NCBI GenBank assembly: GCA_964468205.1
Contig: CAYXVG010000032.1
Coordinates: forward strand, 1 to 64,000
Reading direction: 5' to 3'
DNA from: CAWELS01 sp964468205
GTDB taxonomy: Bacteria; Acidobacteriota; Terriglobia; Bryobacterales; Bryobacteraceae
Length of the DNA stretch: 64,000 bases
The position numbers were made by a program, and so were the translations under genes. The notes beneath the pieces were generated by a model. It made no database searches. It saw nothing but the letters and a program-made list of their open reading frames with translations, and was not told where the DNA came from. Below are positions 35,365 to 45,091 of this stretch, in pieces; within the stretch, counting starts at the first letter, position 1; each line of letters opens with the position of its first letter.

Positions 35365-37101
35365 ATGAAGGAATCGATCCTGAAACCCCGGCAGGAAGCC
35401 TGGCTGACCGAAGTCGCGGAGCGCCTGGGCGAGTTGCGGGCGGCGCTTGCCCGCTGCCCTGCTGACGAATCGGACGAATCAACGATTGAAGATGCCATCG
35501 GACGGCTGCGCGAGTTGTTTCTGATTGTGATCGTCGGCGAGTTTAATGCGGGCAAGAGCGCCTTCATCAATGCGCTTCTGGGTGATGTCCTTCTGGAGGA
35601 AGGCGTCGTCCCGACCACCACGCGCATCCAGATTCTCAAACATGGCGAGACTCGCGACCGGCATGTCGTCGACGAATACACCCAGGTGGTGACCGCCCCG
35701 GCGGCGCTCCTGCTGCAACTCAACGTGGTCGACACCCCGGGAACGAACGCAATTGATCGAGGCCATGAGGCGCTGACGCAGGAGTTTATCCCGCGAGCCG
35801 ACCTGGTGCTGTTCGTCACATCGGCGGATCGGCCGTTCACCGAAAGCGAGCGCGCTTTTCTACAGAAGATTCGCGAGTGGGGCAAGAAGATTGTCTTTGT
35901 CGTGAATAAGATTGACATCCTGGAACACGAGGAGGAGCGGGACCGGGTGGCCGCCTACGTCCGCGAGAACGCCGAGAACCTGCTCGGTCATCTTCCTGAT
36001 GTCTTCGCGGTTTCTGCCCGGGCGATTGTACGCTCGCGGAACGCGGGAGCCGCCGTGGATGGCTCGGCCGGCCAGTTCCTGGAACTGGAAAACTACGTCA
36101 CGAACACCCTCGACGAGCAAGAACGCGTGCGCCTGAAGCTGCTCAGTCCCCTCGGCGTGGGAGAGCGCCTCGGCGCGAAGTACCTGGCCGCCGTCGATGA
36201 GCAGAAGCGCGTTCTGGAAGCGGACCTGACGGCGATTGCCGAAATCGACCGGAGCCTCGAGATGTACGAGGAGGACATGAGCCGGGAATTCAACCTGCGA
36301 ATGGCGGAGGTGGATAATACCCTGCATGAGCTCGAGGACCGCGGCCGGGAGTTCATCGAGGACGTGGTGCGGCTGCCTCGATTGTTCGATCTGCTCAACA
36401 AAGAGCGGCTCAAGGCCGGCTTCGAACGCAAGGTTGTCAACGGCGCACCGGAAGCGATCGAGCGCCGCGTGAATGATCTCATCGACTGGCTGGTATCGAG
36501 CGAGTTGCAGCAGTGGGAGACGATTAAGGATCAGGTTGCCCGGCGCCGCAGCGCGCGTTCGGTGGAAGCGGTGGGCGACTTTGCCGTCCAGTTTAACTAT
36601 GACCGCGGCCGCCTCATGGAGAGCGTCGGCCGCACCGCCCAAAGGACGCTCGAGAACTACGACCGGGAGGGGGAGGCGCGGCGCATGGCGGAGTCGGCGC
36701 AGGCGGCCGTGGCCGGCACGGCAATGCTCGAGGTTGGCGCCATCGGCCTCGGCGCAGCCATTGCCGCAGTGGCCTCATCCACCGCCGCGGACGTCACCGG
36801 GGTTCTGGTCGCCGGCGTGATGGCGACGCTCGGGTTTCTCGTGATCCCCCAACGCCGGCGCAAGGCAAAACAAGAACTGAAAAACAAGATCGCCGCCTTG
36901 CGCGAGCAGCTCAAATCCGCGCTGGGCTCGCAGTTCGACGAGGAACTCCGGCGCAGCCTGAACCGCATGCGCGACAGCATGGCTCCCTATTCGCGTTTCG
37001 TCAGGTCGGAAGAGAAAAGCATCACCGCAAAGCGTGACGCGTTGGAAACAGCGATGCGGAAGATCAGGACCCTCAGGAGCGAGATCGAAGAAGCAGGCTG
37101 A
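35365..37101 (+). CDS. Bacterial dynamin-like GTPase
   Basis: 578 residues. The GTPase domain has G1 GEFNAGKS (58-65), a G2 Thr in VVPTTTRI, G3 DTPG (123-126) and G4 NKID (181-184). Long helical stretches at ~255-440 form the stalk. A hydrophobic segment at ~449-494 is the likely membrane insertion or paddle region, and another helix returns to the head at the C-terminus. Bacterial dynamin-like proteins remodel or protect membranes (established for the family). Often they come as pairs; here a single gene is seen, directly after the pyruvyl transferase-like gene. Confidence 0.9.
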   Translation: MKESILKPRQEAWLTEVAERLGELRAALARCPADESDESTIEDAIGRLRELFLIVIVGEFNAGKSAFINALLGDVLLEEGVVPTTTRIQILKHGETRDRHVVDEYTQVVTAPAALLLQLNVVDTPGTNAIDRGHEALTQEFIPRADLVLFVTSADRPFTESERAFLQKIREWGKKIVFVVNKIDILEHEEERDRVAAYVRENAENLLGHLPDVFAVSARAIVRSRNAGAAVDGSAGQFLELENYVTNTLDEQERVRLKLLSPLGVGERLGAKYLAAVDEQKRVLEADLTAIAEIDRSLEMYEEDMSREFNLRMAEVDNTLHELEDRGREFIEDVVRLPRLFDLLNKERLKAGFERKVVNGAPEAIERRVNDLIDWLVSSELQQWETIKDQVARRRSARSVEAVGDFAVQFNYDRGRLMESVGRTAQRTLENYDREGEARRMAESAQAAVAGTAMLEVGAIGLGAAIAAVASSTAADVTGVLVAGVMATLGFLVIPQRRRKAKQELKNKIAALREQLKSALGSQFDEELRRSLNRMRDSMAPYSRFVRSEEKSITAKRDALETAMRKIRTLRSEIEEAG

Positions 37102-37137
37102 GACGTATGGCGGCGATTCCCCCCCCCGGCGGCCTCC

Positions 37138-37167
37138 TTGACACGACTCTCCAAAGCTTCGTAATCT
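37138..37167 (+). promoter_or_regulatory. Promoter of the DUF1592-DUF1552 operon
   Basis: A perfect TTGACA (37138-37143), an 18-base spacer and TAATCT (37162-37167). Transcription would start near 37174, giving a leader of ~25 bases before the ATG at 37199. No good ribosome-binding site is seen in that leader. Confidence 0.5.
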
Positions 37168-37198
37168 GATAATACTTCTGGGCATTCCAGATTCCACC

Positions 37199-39540
37199 AT
37201 GTCAGTGTCTGGGCCAAAACTGGCAGCCGTCGCGCTCCTTTTCGGAGCGTCGTTTACGCTGCGCGCCGAAACGTTCAAGGAAAACGCCGTTCCCTTTCTC
37301 GCCGAACACTGCACTTTCTGCCACAACCGGAAGATGTCAATGGCAGGTCTCAATCTGGAGGCCTTTCACAGCGAGGAGAGCGCCCGAGCGGCGGGCGAGA
37401 CATGGAGCAAGGTGCTCGGCAAGCTGCGTGGCGGCGAGATGCCGCCCGCCGGCCGGCCCCGGCCAAAGCAGCAGGAGTTGGACCGCATCTACGCCTGGCT
37501 GGAATCCGAAATCGCCCGCCAGGACAAGGAGAATCGCGACGATCCGGGACGCGTGACCGCGCGGCGGCTCAACCGGGACGAATACAACAACACCATCCGC
37601 GATCTGCTCGGCCTTGACATGCGGCCGGCGGACGACTTCCCCGCCGACGACTCCGGTTACGGATTCGACAACATCGGCGACGTGCTCTCCATCTCGCCGG
37701 TGTTGATGGAACGCTATCTGTCGGCCGCCGAAAAAGTGTCCCGGCAGGCGATCGTAATCGACAAACCGCTGCCTGTGGTACAGGATCGCTACCGTCCCGA
37801 GCCGGAAGGAACCTACGATGGCCGTGGCATCTGGCCCGCCTCATTCGAGGTCGAGCACAACTTCCCCGCCGGCGCCAAATATGACATCGAAGTCGTGGCC
37901 GGCGGGAAGCACGAGGAGGACGCGCTTCCGCTCCGGCTCACGATCTGGTTTGACGGCCAGGTGGCGCGGGAGATCCTCATCCCCGGCGGCGAGGGGCCGC
38001 GAAAGTTCGGCGAGCGGGCGGATATTTCCGCGGGCCCGCATACCCTGCGCGCCGAACTCGTTCCGGCTGAGCCTGATACGCCGCTCCCGGAAGCGAACAC
38101 ACGGGCCTTTACGCTGGTGCTCGACAGATTCGAGATTACCGGTCCGTTCGAGCAGAGCCCAGCGCCACTCACCGCCAGCCACAGGCGGATCTTCGTGTGC
38201 GGAGAGCGCGGGCAGTATGACCCGGCCTGCACGGAGCGGATCCTCGAGAACCTCGCCCGTCGGGCGTACCGGCGTCCGGTCGCCGTCGAGGAGGTCGATA
38301 ACCTGCACCGGCTCGCCGTGCTGGCCATGGACAGTGGCGCCTCTTGGGAGGAAGGCATCCAGGTGGCCCTGCAAGCCGTTCTGGTGTCACCCCATTTCCT
38401 CTTCCGCATCGAGCGCGACCCGGCTCCGGAGGATCCCAAGGCCGTCCACCTCATCAGCGATTACGAGCTCGCCTCCCGGCTGTCGTACTTTCTCTGGAGC
38501 AGCATGCCCGATGAAGAGCTGTTCCGGCTTGCCTCGCTGAATCTGCTCCACGAGCCCGAGATCCTCGAGACGCAGGTGCGCCGCATGCTGGACGACCCCC
38601 GCGCCGATTCGCTCGTGAACAACTTCGCCGGCCAGTGGCTGCAATTGCGAAACCTGGAACAGGTGAACCCGGACCCCGAGACCTTTCCGNNNNNNNNNNG
38701 ATTCAAACGCGCATCAAGGGCATGCTCGAGGATCCGGAGTTCGACGAAGCGCTCCGTCAGGCGATGCGCCGCGAAACCGAGCTGTTCTTCGCGAACCTGA
38801 TGCGGGAAGACCGCAGCCTGCTTGAGCTGATCGATGGCAAGTATACGTACCTCAACGAACGGCTGGCCAAACACTACCGCATCGAAGGTGTCGAGGGTTC
38901 GCATTTCCGCCGCGTCGCTCTAAACGGCGAGCAGCGCAGCGGCGTCCTGACACAGGCGAGCATTCTTACCGTCTCGTCCTATCCGACCCGCACTTCTCCG
39001 GTGTTGCGCGGTTTGTGGGTGCTGGAGAATTTCCTGGGCGCCCCGCCGCCTCCGCCTCCCCCGGACGTCCCGGCCTTTGACGATTCCGCGGTGGGCATCA
39101 CCGGGACGCTGCGCGAGCAGTTCGAGCAGCACCGCGCCAATCCGGCCTGCTCGGTATGCCACAACCGGATCGATCCGCTCGGTTTCGGCCTCGAAAACTA
39201 CAACGCCATCGGCGGCTGGCGCACCCATGACGGTAAGTTCCCGATCGACACCGCCGGAACGCTGCCCGGCGGGCGCCAGTTTGACACGCCGAAGGAGCTT
39301 AAGGAAATCCTCAAGGACAACGCGGAGGCCTTCACCGAGTGCGTCACGGAAAAGATGCTGACGTTCGCCCTCGGCCGCGGCCTGGAGCAGTATGACAAGC
39401 AGCATCTGAAATCGATCAGCCACGAAGTTGCGCGAGACGGCCACCGTTTCTCGCGCCTGGTGATCGAAATCGCCCGCAGCAAGCCATTTCTCATGCGACG
39501 CGGCGAGCCGGTCGAAACATCCAAAGGAGAAGTACCATGA
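37199..39540 (+). CDS. DUF1592/DUF1587 planctomycete-type cytochrome c protein, interrupted by an assembly gap
   Basis: Exported protein with a PSCyt1 heme site CTFCHN (Cys38-Cys41-His42), then DUF1587 (RRLNRDEYNNTIRDLLGLD), a jelly-roll part, DUF1592 (YELASRLSYFLWSSMPDEEL), DUF1588 (YTYLNERLAKHYRI) and DUF1585 with a second heme site SVCHNRIDPLGFGLE. Ten N at 38690-38699 break the frame between residue 497 and the rest. Joining ETFP directly to EFDEALRQ would restore one frame and the normal family sequence. It overlaps the DUF1552 gene by 4 bases. It is probably a periplasmic oxidative or degradative complex component; the substrate is unknown. Confidence 0.88.
38690..38699. other. Assembly gap of ten N
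   Basis: Placeholder between two contigs. Flanks share TCCGGAGTTCGAC-like sequence logic: the left flank ends TTTCCG, and the right flank reads GATCCGGAGTTCGAC after 36 extra bases. The true distance may be zero or negative. Confidence 0.95.
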
Positions 39541-40874
39541 AGCAGCTTCCCCGCCGACGATTTCTCCGGGGCCTCGGCGCCTCGGTGTCCCTTCCGTATT
39601 TGAGCGCCATGGCGCCTGCGTTTGCCAAGAAGAGCGGTGCGGATAACCCCGCGCGGCTCGTCTTTGTGTACGTGCCGAACGGCGTGATTATGGAGAACTG
39701 GACTCCGGCCGCCGAAGGCCCGAACTTCGATTTGCCTCCCACTCTGCAGCCCCTCGCCGCGCACCGCGAGCGCCTGCTCATGCTATCCGGCCTCACCCAG
39801 AACAACGGCCGCGCGCTCGGCGACGGCCCCGGCGACCACGCCCGCGCCGCCGCCTCGTATCTTACCGGCGTCCACCCGCGCAAGACCGCCGGCGCGGACA
39901 TTAAGAACGGAATCTCGGCGGACCAGGTGGCCGCCCTGGCAGTGGGACACCGTACGCGGCTCGCTTCCATCGAACTTGGCTGCGAGGAAGGCCGCAGGGC
40001 GGGGAACTGCGATTCCGGCTATGCCTGCGCCTACTCGAACAACATCTCGTGGCGCAGCGAAACCACTCCCATGCCGCCCGAGGTGAATCCGCGCCTCGCC
40101 TTCGAGCGCCTCTTCGGGGCGGACGCCGGCGAGTCGCCCGAAGTGCGGGCCCGCCGCCGCCTCTACCGCGAGAGCATCCTGGACCTCGTGCAGGAGGATA
40201 CGCGCCAGTTGCAGTCCGAGCTTGGCCCCACTGACCGCCGCAAACTCGAAGAGTATCTCACCGCCGTGCGCGACATCGAGAAGCGGATCGAAGCCGCCGA
40301 AGCGAATCCGGACCGCGTGGACCCGGAAATGGAGAAGCCCGCCGGAGTGCCGATCGACTACGATGAGCACGCGAAACTGATGTTCGACATCCTCGCCGTT
40401 GCGCTCGAGGCCGACATCACTCGCATCGCCACCCTGATGCTGGCCCGCGAGGGATCGAATCTCAGCTACCGCCAGATCAACGTATCCGAGGCCCATCACG
40501 GGCTCACGCACCACCGCGGAAACGAAGAGAACATTCAAAAGATCGGCGATATCAACCGCCACCACATGACGCTCTTCGCCCGGTTCATCGACCGCCTCGC
40601 CAACGCCCCCGATGGCGATTTCACGGTGCTCGACCGCTCGATGATTGTCTACGGATCCGGCATCAGCGACGGAAACCGTCACACCCATCACGACCTGCCC
40701 ATTCTGATCGCGGGCAAGGGAAATGGTTTCCTCAAGACGAACCGCCACGTAGTCTATCCCCACGAAACTCCGCTGAACAACATGTTCGTCTCCCTGCTCG
40801 ACCGGATGGATGTGCATCCCGAATCGCTGGGCGACAGCACCGGAAGGTTGGAAGGACTTTCGGAGCTGTCATAG
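39537..40874 (+). CDS. DUF1552 family protein, Tat-exported
   Basis: 445 residues, partner of the preceding DUF1592 protein with a 4-base ATGA overlap. The twin-Arg signal is PRRRFLRGLGASVSLPYLS. The conserved blocks RLVFVYVPNGV, LSGLTQNNGRALGDGPGDHA, TGVHPRKT, EAHHGLTHHRGNEENI and VYGSGISDGNRHTHHDLP, rich in His and Asp, resemble an alkaline phosphatase or sulfatase-type fold (DUF1501/DUF1552). The pair is co-conserved in Acidobacteria and Planctomycetes; its reaction is unknown. Confidence 0.92.
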   Translation: MKQLPRRRFLRGLGASVSLPYLSAMAPAFAKKSGADNPARLVFVYVPNGVIMENWTPAAEGPNFDLPPTLQPLAAHRERLLMLSGLTQNNGRALGDGPGDHARAAASYLTGVHPRKTAGADIKNGISADQVAALAVGHRTRLASIELGCEEGRRAGNCDSGYACAYSNNISWRSETTPMPPEVNPRLAFERLFGADAGESPEVRARRRLYRESILDLVQEDTRQLQSELGPTDRRKLEEYLTAVRDIEKRIEAAEANPDRVDPEMEKPAGVPIDYDEHAKLMFDILAVALEADITRIATLMLAREGSNLSYRQINVSEAHHGLTHHRGNEENIQKIGDINRHHMTLFARFIDRLANAPDGDFTVLDRSMIVYGSGISDGNRHTHHDLPILIAGKGNGFLKTNRHVVYPHETPLNNMFVSLLDRMDVHPESLGDSTGRLEGLSELS

Positions 40875-40982
40875 TCGCGTGGAGATCCATTCCCCGGTCC
40901 CCGTCGACGGGTATCTCCGGACCAGCTACTCTCCCGAAGGCGAGTACGTAGACGGCGAGCTCCGGGAGCGGCGCCGCCCCTC

Positions 40983-41804
40983 TCAGTGCGTCAGCGCGTA
41001 GATCACGTAGTTGACGCCCAGCCGGTAGGCGAGAGAAGCGTACTTCTCCGGATACTGCGGATGGTCGGCCCACTCCCAGGCATCGCCCAGATCCATGTTG
41101 AAGCAGATCGCCACCTGCACCCGGCCCTCCTCATCCAACACCGCGCGCCAGTGAGGTACCGCGCCGCCCCGCTCAACGCCACCGCTGTGGACCACGTTGA
41201 ATCCGGGAACGCGGTGGCGCTCCGTCAGATCGTAGACGGTGTGAAAGATCGGATCATCATCGGCCAGATCCACCACCCGCGCCTGGGGGAAGATGCGGTT
41301 CAGAACCATCATGAAGCTGGTCCACTCCCACTCCGCGTGGAAGTCGTCCACCATGAGGAATCCGCCGCGCTCGAGATACTTGCGGAGACGCTCGGCCTGC
41401 GAGTCTTCAATCACCCAATCTCCGACAGCCACCGCATAGAGCATCGGCCAATCGAATATTTCGTCGCTGTCGATGTCGACGATCTGCTCGACGGATCGTG
41501 CGTCCACCCGCGTCAGCCGGCGCAGGCCTTGAATGAACTGGCGGTCCGAACGATTGGCGTCGATGGCCCAGCGGGCGTAGCCGCCCCAGTTGCGGCGATC
41601 CGAGCGAAATCGCAGGCGCGCGAACGCAAAGTCAGCTTCCTCCCACGCATCCGGCGGGTCCTCCACCGGATTCTGCATCTCGTGTTCGTAAGCCGCCCAG
41701 CGCCGCCCTTCGTTCACCGATTGGGCTCCGGCCCAGGTGACGAGCAAAGCGGTCCCAGCCAGGAGGGCGGCTCCCAGAAGCCTCCGCCCCGTCATTGCTT
41801 CCAT
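40983..41804 (-). CDS. DUF4159 domain protein, exported
   Basis: 273 residues with a signal sequence (RRLLGAALLAGTALLVTWAGA). The DUF4159 body includes ADFAFARLRFRSDRRNWGGY, DIDSDEIFDWPMLYAVAVGDW, YLERGGFLMVDDFHAEWEW and AICFNMDLGDAWEWADHPQYP. The fold resembles glutamine amidotransferase-like ThuA-type proteins (inference). It is often linked to MoxR/BatA-type operons in other bacteria, but here it stands alone, divergent from a small membrane-protein gene. Confidence 0.88.
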   Translation of the reverse strand: MEAMTGRRLLGAALLAGTALLVTWAGAQSVNEGRRWAAYEHEMQNPVEDPPDAWEEADFAFARLRFRSDRRNWGGYARWAIDANRSDRQFIQGLRRLTRVDARSVEQIVDIDSDEIFDWPMLYAVAVGDWVIEDSQAERLRKYLERGGFLMVDDFHAEWEWTSFMMVLNRIFPQARVVDLADDDPIFHTVYDLTERHRVPGFNVVHSGGVERGGAVPHWRAVLDEEGRVQVAICFNMDLGDAWEWADHPQYPEKYASLAYRLGVNYVIYALTH

Positions 41805-41896
41805 ACTATAGGAGACGCTGCTGCGGCGTACAGCGCGCCAGAAACCTTCGCCGGCCGCTGTATGATGGGAATGCCCAAACCGAGGACCCGCCGCTG

Positions 41897-42322
41897 ATGG
41901 TAGGCAAAACCGGATTGCTCAAATGGCTCCTGCGAGTCGTCGGCAGCGCTTCACTGCTCGCCGTATTCGCGGTCGCCATGCCCTATGAGTGGATGAATGC
42001 CATCCACCGGACGCTCGGGATGGGAGAACTCCCGAACGCTCCCGTCGTGGGGTACCTCGCCCGCTCTACCTCGGCTTTCTACGCCATGCACGGGGCGCTG
42101 TTCTGGTTTCTATCGTTTGACGTGCAGCGCCACCGCTCCGTGCTGCTCTTCCTTGGCTGGGCGCTCGCCGCCCTTGGCGTCACTCTGCTCGCCGTCGATG
42201 TCTTCGAGGGGCTCCCGCTCTACTGGACGGCAGTCGAAGGGCCGATCGACACCCTCTTCGGGCTCCTGATTCTCTACCTCGCCCCTACTCGAGAACCGCG
42301 GCCGCCTGCTCCGCGGTCGTGA
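41897..42322 (+). CDS. Small four-helix membrane protein
   Basis: 141 residues from the ATG at 41897; the frame is open upstream to 41795, but that part is Arg/Cys-rich and overlaps the divergent gene. About four transmembrane segments are visible, and a short Pro-rich tail (TREPRPPAPRS). TATGAT at 41861-41866 is a possible -10 box and GAGGA a ribosome-binding site. No function is recognised. The 3' end overlaps the convergent DUF1080 gene by 38 bases. Confidence 0.75.
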   Translation: MVGKTGLLKWLLRVVGSASLLAVFAVAMPYEWMNAIHRTLGMGELPNAPVVGYLARSTSAFYAMHGALFWFLSFDVQRHRSVLLFLGWALAALGVTLLAVDVFEGLPLYWTAVEGPIDTLFGLLILYLAPTREPRPPAPRS

Positions 42323-43007
42323 CGCCCGGCGGAAGTTCCATGATCTTGATATTGCGGAAGTGAATCTCGGCGCCCTCCGATTCGAGACAAATGTAACCCT
42401 TCTTCTGCGACGCCTTGCTGATGCCGTTCACGAACTTGCCGTTCACGGCGAGCTTCACCGTCCCATCCACCGCAACCACGTCATACGTGTTCCATTCCCC
42501 CCGGCCTTTGCAGCGGTTCTCAATCGACTTGCTGCGCGTGCCCCGGGGGTTATCGGGGGCCGCCTCCACGCCCCCAACCGGAAACACCTCCCCGTGAACA
42601 TAGGCAATCGGCGGGGTCTTGCCGTCGCGGGTGTTCAGCTTCACCCAGTCGAGTTCCAGCATCTGAACTTCGATTCCATTGGGCAGGCGGTTCCGCTCCG
42701 CCGGCACGGCGTTGCTCCACAGGAACACGCCCGAGTTCCCCCCGGCCTCCATGTGCTTCCACTCGATGTGGAGGACGAAATTCTCGTACTGCCGGTCAGT
42801 CCGCATCACGCCGATCGGTTGCCCGGAGCAAACAAGCACCCCATCGCGGACGGACCAGGTATCCGGCGCGGTGTTGACGTTCACCCAGCCTTCGAGATTC
42901 TTGCCGTTGAAAAGATCGCGGTATGCGGGGACTCCATCCCCGTTGAGCTGCGCGACTCCGGTGGTGATGAGCAGTGTTGCGGCGAAAGCAATGGCGACTA
43001 GCTTCAT
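42285..43007 (-). CDS. DUF1080 (3-keto-disaccharide hydrolase) domain protein, exported
   Basis: 240 residues with a signal peptide (MKLVAIAFAATLLITTGVAQ) and a GGGAGA ribosome-binding site. It is a concanavalin-like beta-sandwich of the DUF1080 family: YRDLFNGKNLEGWVNVN, VRDGVLVCSGQPIGVMRT, EWKHMEAGGNSGVFL, GRGEWNTYDVVAVDG and GAEIHFRNIKIMELPPG. Some DUF1080 members cleave 3-keto-glycosides in the periplasm (established for characterised relatives). The presence of Gfo/Idh-type oxidoreductases in the window would fit, but they are not adjacent. Confidence 0.92.
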   Translation of the reverse strand: MKLVAIAFAATLLITTGVAQLNGDGVPAYRDLFNGKNLEGWVNVNTAPDTWSVRDGVLVCSGQPIGVMRTDRQYENFVLHIEWKHMEAGGNSGVFLWSNAVPAERNRLPNGIEVQMLELDWVKLNTRDGKTPPIAYVHGEVFPVGGVEAAPDNPRGTRSKSIENRCKGRGEWNTYDVVAVDGTVKLAVNGKFVNGISKASQKKGYICLESEGAEIHFRNIKIMELPPGVTTAEQAAAVLE

Positions 43008-43107
43008 GATTCAATCTCCCTATCGGCCGGCTGGCAGTCTCAGCATACTAACAAGCGGGCGGTGAGAGCCACTGGCGGCGAAACCGCCGGCAACCCCCCG
43101 CCGGGTA

Positions 43108-45084
43108 TCAGCGGGTCTCCAGCGCGCGGCGGGTTTCATCGGCCAGGCCGAGAAGACCTAGCAAGGCGGGATAGACCCGCTCCACCTGCTGGTCCGGCTG
43201 GCCGGGATCGATGAAATCGTGCGGCAGCCCGGCGGCTTCCGAAAAGTGATGGGTGGAGATATTCGGATGCCCAAGCGTGCGCCACTGGTCCACCAGCCAC
43301 TCCACCGCCGCATTGCGAACCGCCCGGTCGGCTCCGTTCGTCACCGCCAGCACCTCTCGCGCGCGTGGCGGGAGACGCTCTGATTCGTGCTCCACATCGC
43401 GTGCAATGCGCCTCATGTGCCACAGCGTTCGGGTAGGAAAGCGCGGGTACGCGTGGTCGGGTTTGCTCGCGGCGCGAAGTTGCGAATTCCACCACAGGAA
43501 GACGCCTGGGATGGCTCCCGCTAGCCACACTACCGGCCCCTCAAGCGGCGCCGGGATTGCATGGAACGAAAAAGAAGGAGCAACCAGCGCCACCCGGTGA
43601 ATATCGTCGCGCTCAAGCGACGCCCACGCCGCGAGTAAACCGCCCAACGATAGTCCCATCACTGTCACCTGCCCGCCAAGCCCCTGCGCGATATCGACAG
43701 CGGTATCGGTCGCCACCAGCAACTCCTCGGCGGTGAGATCGGCGATGCTCCCGCTTAGCCGGTCGGCGTATCCGTGCCGCGGCAGCCGCGGAATCAGCAC
43801 ATTGGTCCCCCGCCCGTGCAGCAGTCTCCCAAAGGCCCTCCACTGCTGCGGGCAGTTAGTGAAACCGTGCAGCAAGACAAACGCCGTTTCGGTCTTCGCG
43901 CCGTGATGCAGCAGCGTTGTCCCGCACCGGGGATTGATGTGCGCTCCGTCCAGCGATTGCAGCGACTCGACGCGGGCCAGCGCATCGTCAAACCCCAAGG
44001 CCGGATCCGGACGCGAATCGAAATCCCACGTCTGCGACCGCACCGACTCCAGCCCCGCCAGCCCCGCCATGCGCCCGCGCGGAAACCGGATCTGTTCCGC
44101 CCGGCGGATGATCTCCTCGATGTGGTCGGCGGTGATATCGAGGTAGGACTTCCCGCTGGGCAACAGCTCCGCGTCATCCATATACGCGCCGGGTCCGTGA
44201 TGCTTCATGGGACCGATGCGAATATTCGTGATCCTTCCGGCCCGCCGCGCGCGGTTCCAGGCGGAATAGCCGAGCAATGGCCACTTCCCCGGAAAGACCA
44301 GGTTGTCCAGACCCTGCACCCAGTCTCGTCCTCCGTACAAGTGATAGAGGTGGGCCAGATCGAGCACGGCCGGATCGTCACACATCACGCCCCCAATGGA
44401 TACGATCTGAATCGGCGCCCGCAGCATCACACGCAGGAAGATGGATGCCGAAAGGCAGATCTGCGCCCCTCCGCTGTAGCCGATCAGCGTAACCGGAGCC
44501 CCTTCACCAGGCCGGTAGCCCAACCGCTGCAGGGAAGCGCATATTCGCCGCGCTGCTCCCAAACCGTAGAGCGGGCCATAGCGCCGGTCCGACGAAACGA
44601 GCATCTGTGTGAAATTGCGTACGTTGATCAGTGACGCGAACACGTTGTCACCGAGAGCCCGCTGCTGAATCAGCCGCCGCCACAGCCAGGCGAGCGGGCG
44701 CTGCCCCGTCAGAGCTTGACGCACCACCGAATAGGGAAATACGTCATCCACGATCACCGCCCGCGGCAGGCGTGCGCGCAGCCTTTCGAGCAGCGTTTTC
44801 TCCTCCGGGAACAGGAAATTGCCGGCCACGTCCCCGGTGCCGGAAAGATACACCGCGAAAAACTTCGCCGTCTCCCGCGAGCCGCCGCCGGTCGGCTTCG
44901 CTCCGCTTCCAATGTTAGGTTCCGGCAGTTCCTCGACCGCGGCGCTGAGTTGCCGCCTGATCCGCCCTCCATACCAACCGGACCACCAGAGCAGCGTTTC
45001 GAGCGGCGCAAGCGCCAGCAAAAGCAACACGAGGAGACCGCCAAGGATCAGAAGTTGCTCGAATACGGGGAGTCCGCCAGGCAT
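43108..45084 (-). CDS. Membrane-anchored protein with two alpha/beta-hydrolase domains
   Basis: 658 residues: one N-terminal transmembrane helix (LLILGGLLVLLLLALAPLE), then two hydrolase-like domains. The first (~70-330) has a nucleophile-elbow motif GYSGGAQI. The second (~395-645) has LLHGFTNCPQQW as oxyanion region, the elbow GLSLGG and a C-terminal His in GLPHDF, typical of S33-like lipases/esterases. The first domain is less canonical. It starts 7 bases after a five-helix membrane protein gene, so the two are probably one unit. Esterase activity on sugar acetyl/feruloyl groups or lipids is possible; the substrate is unknown. Confidence 0.8.
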   Translation of the reverse strand: MPGGLPVFEQLLILGGLLVLLLLALAPLETLLWWSGWYGGRIRRQLSAAVEELPEPNIGSGAKPTGGGSRETAKFFAVYLSGTGDVAGNFLFPEEKTLLERLRARLPRAVIVDDVFPYSVVRQALTGQRPLAWLWRRLIQQRALGDNVFASLINVRNFTQMLVSSDRRYGPLYGLGAARRICASLQRLGYRPGEGAPVTLIGYSGGAQICLSASIFLRVMLRAPIQIVSIGGVMCDDPAVLDLAHLYHLYGGRDWVQGLDNLVFPGKWPLLGYSAWNRARRAGRITNIRIGPMKHHGPGAYMDDAELLPSGKSYLDITADHIEEIIRRAEQIRFPRGRMAGLAGLESVRSQTWDFDSRPDPALGFDDALARVESLQSLDGAHINPRCGTTLLHHGAKTETAFVLLHGFTNCPQQWRAFGRLLHGRGTNVLIPRLPRHGYADRLSGSIADLTAEELLVATDTAVDIAQGLGGQVTVMGLSLGGLLAAWASLERDDIHRVALVAPSFSFHAIPAPLEGPVVWLAGAIPGVFLWWNSQLRAASKPDHAYPRFPTRTLWHMRRIARDVEHESERLPPRAREVLAVTNGADRAVRNAAVEWLVDQWRTLGHPNISTHHFSEAAGLPHDFIDPGQPDQQVERVYPALLGLLGLADETRRALETR

Positions 45085-45091
45085 AATAGCT

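Noticed and set aside
34080..35918. 612-codon open frame on the minus strand opposite the pyruvyl transferase-like and dynamin-like genes
   Set aside because: The plus-strand proteins here have clear family motifs; the antisense product is Arg/His/Ser-rich without domains. Long antisense frames are common in GC-rich DNA.
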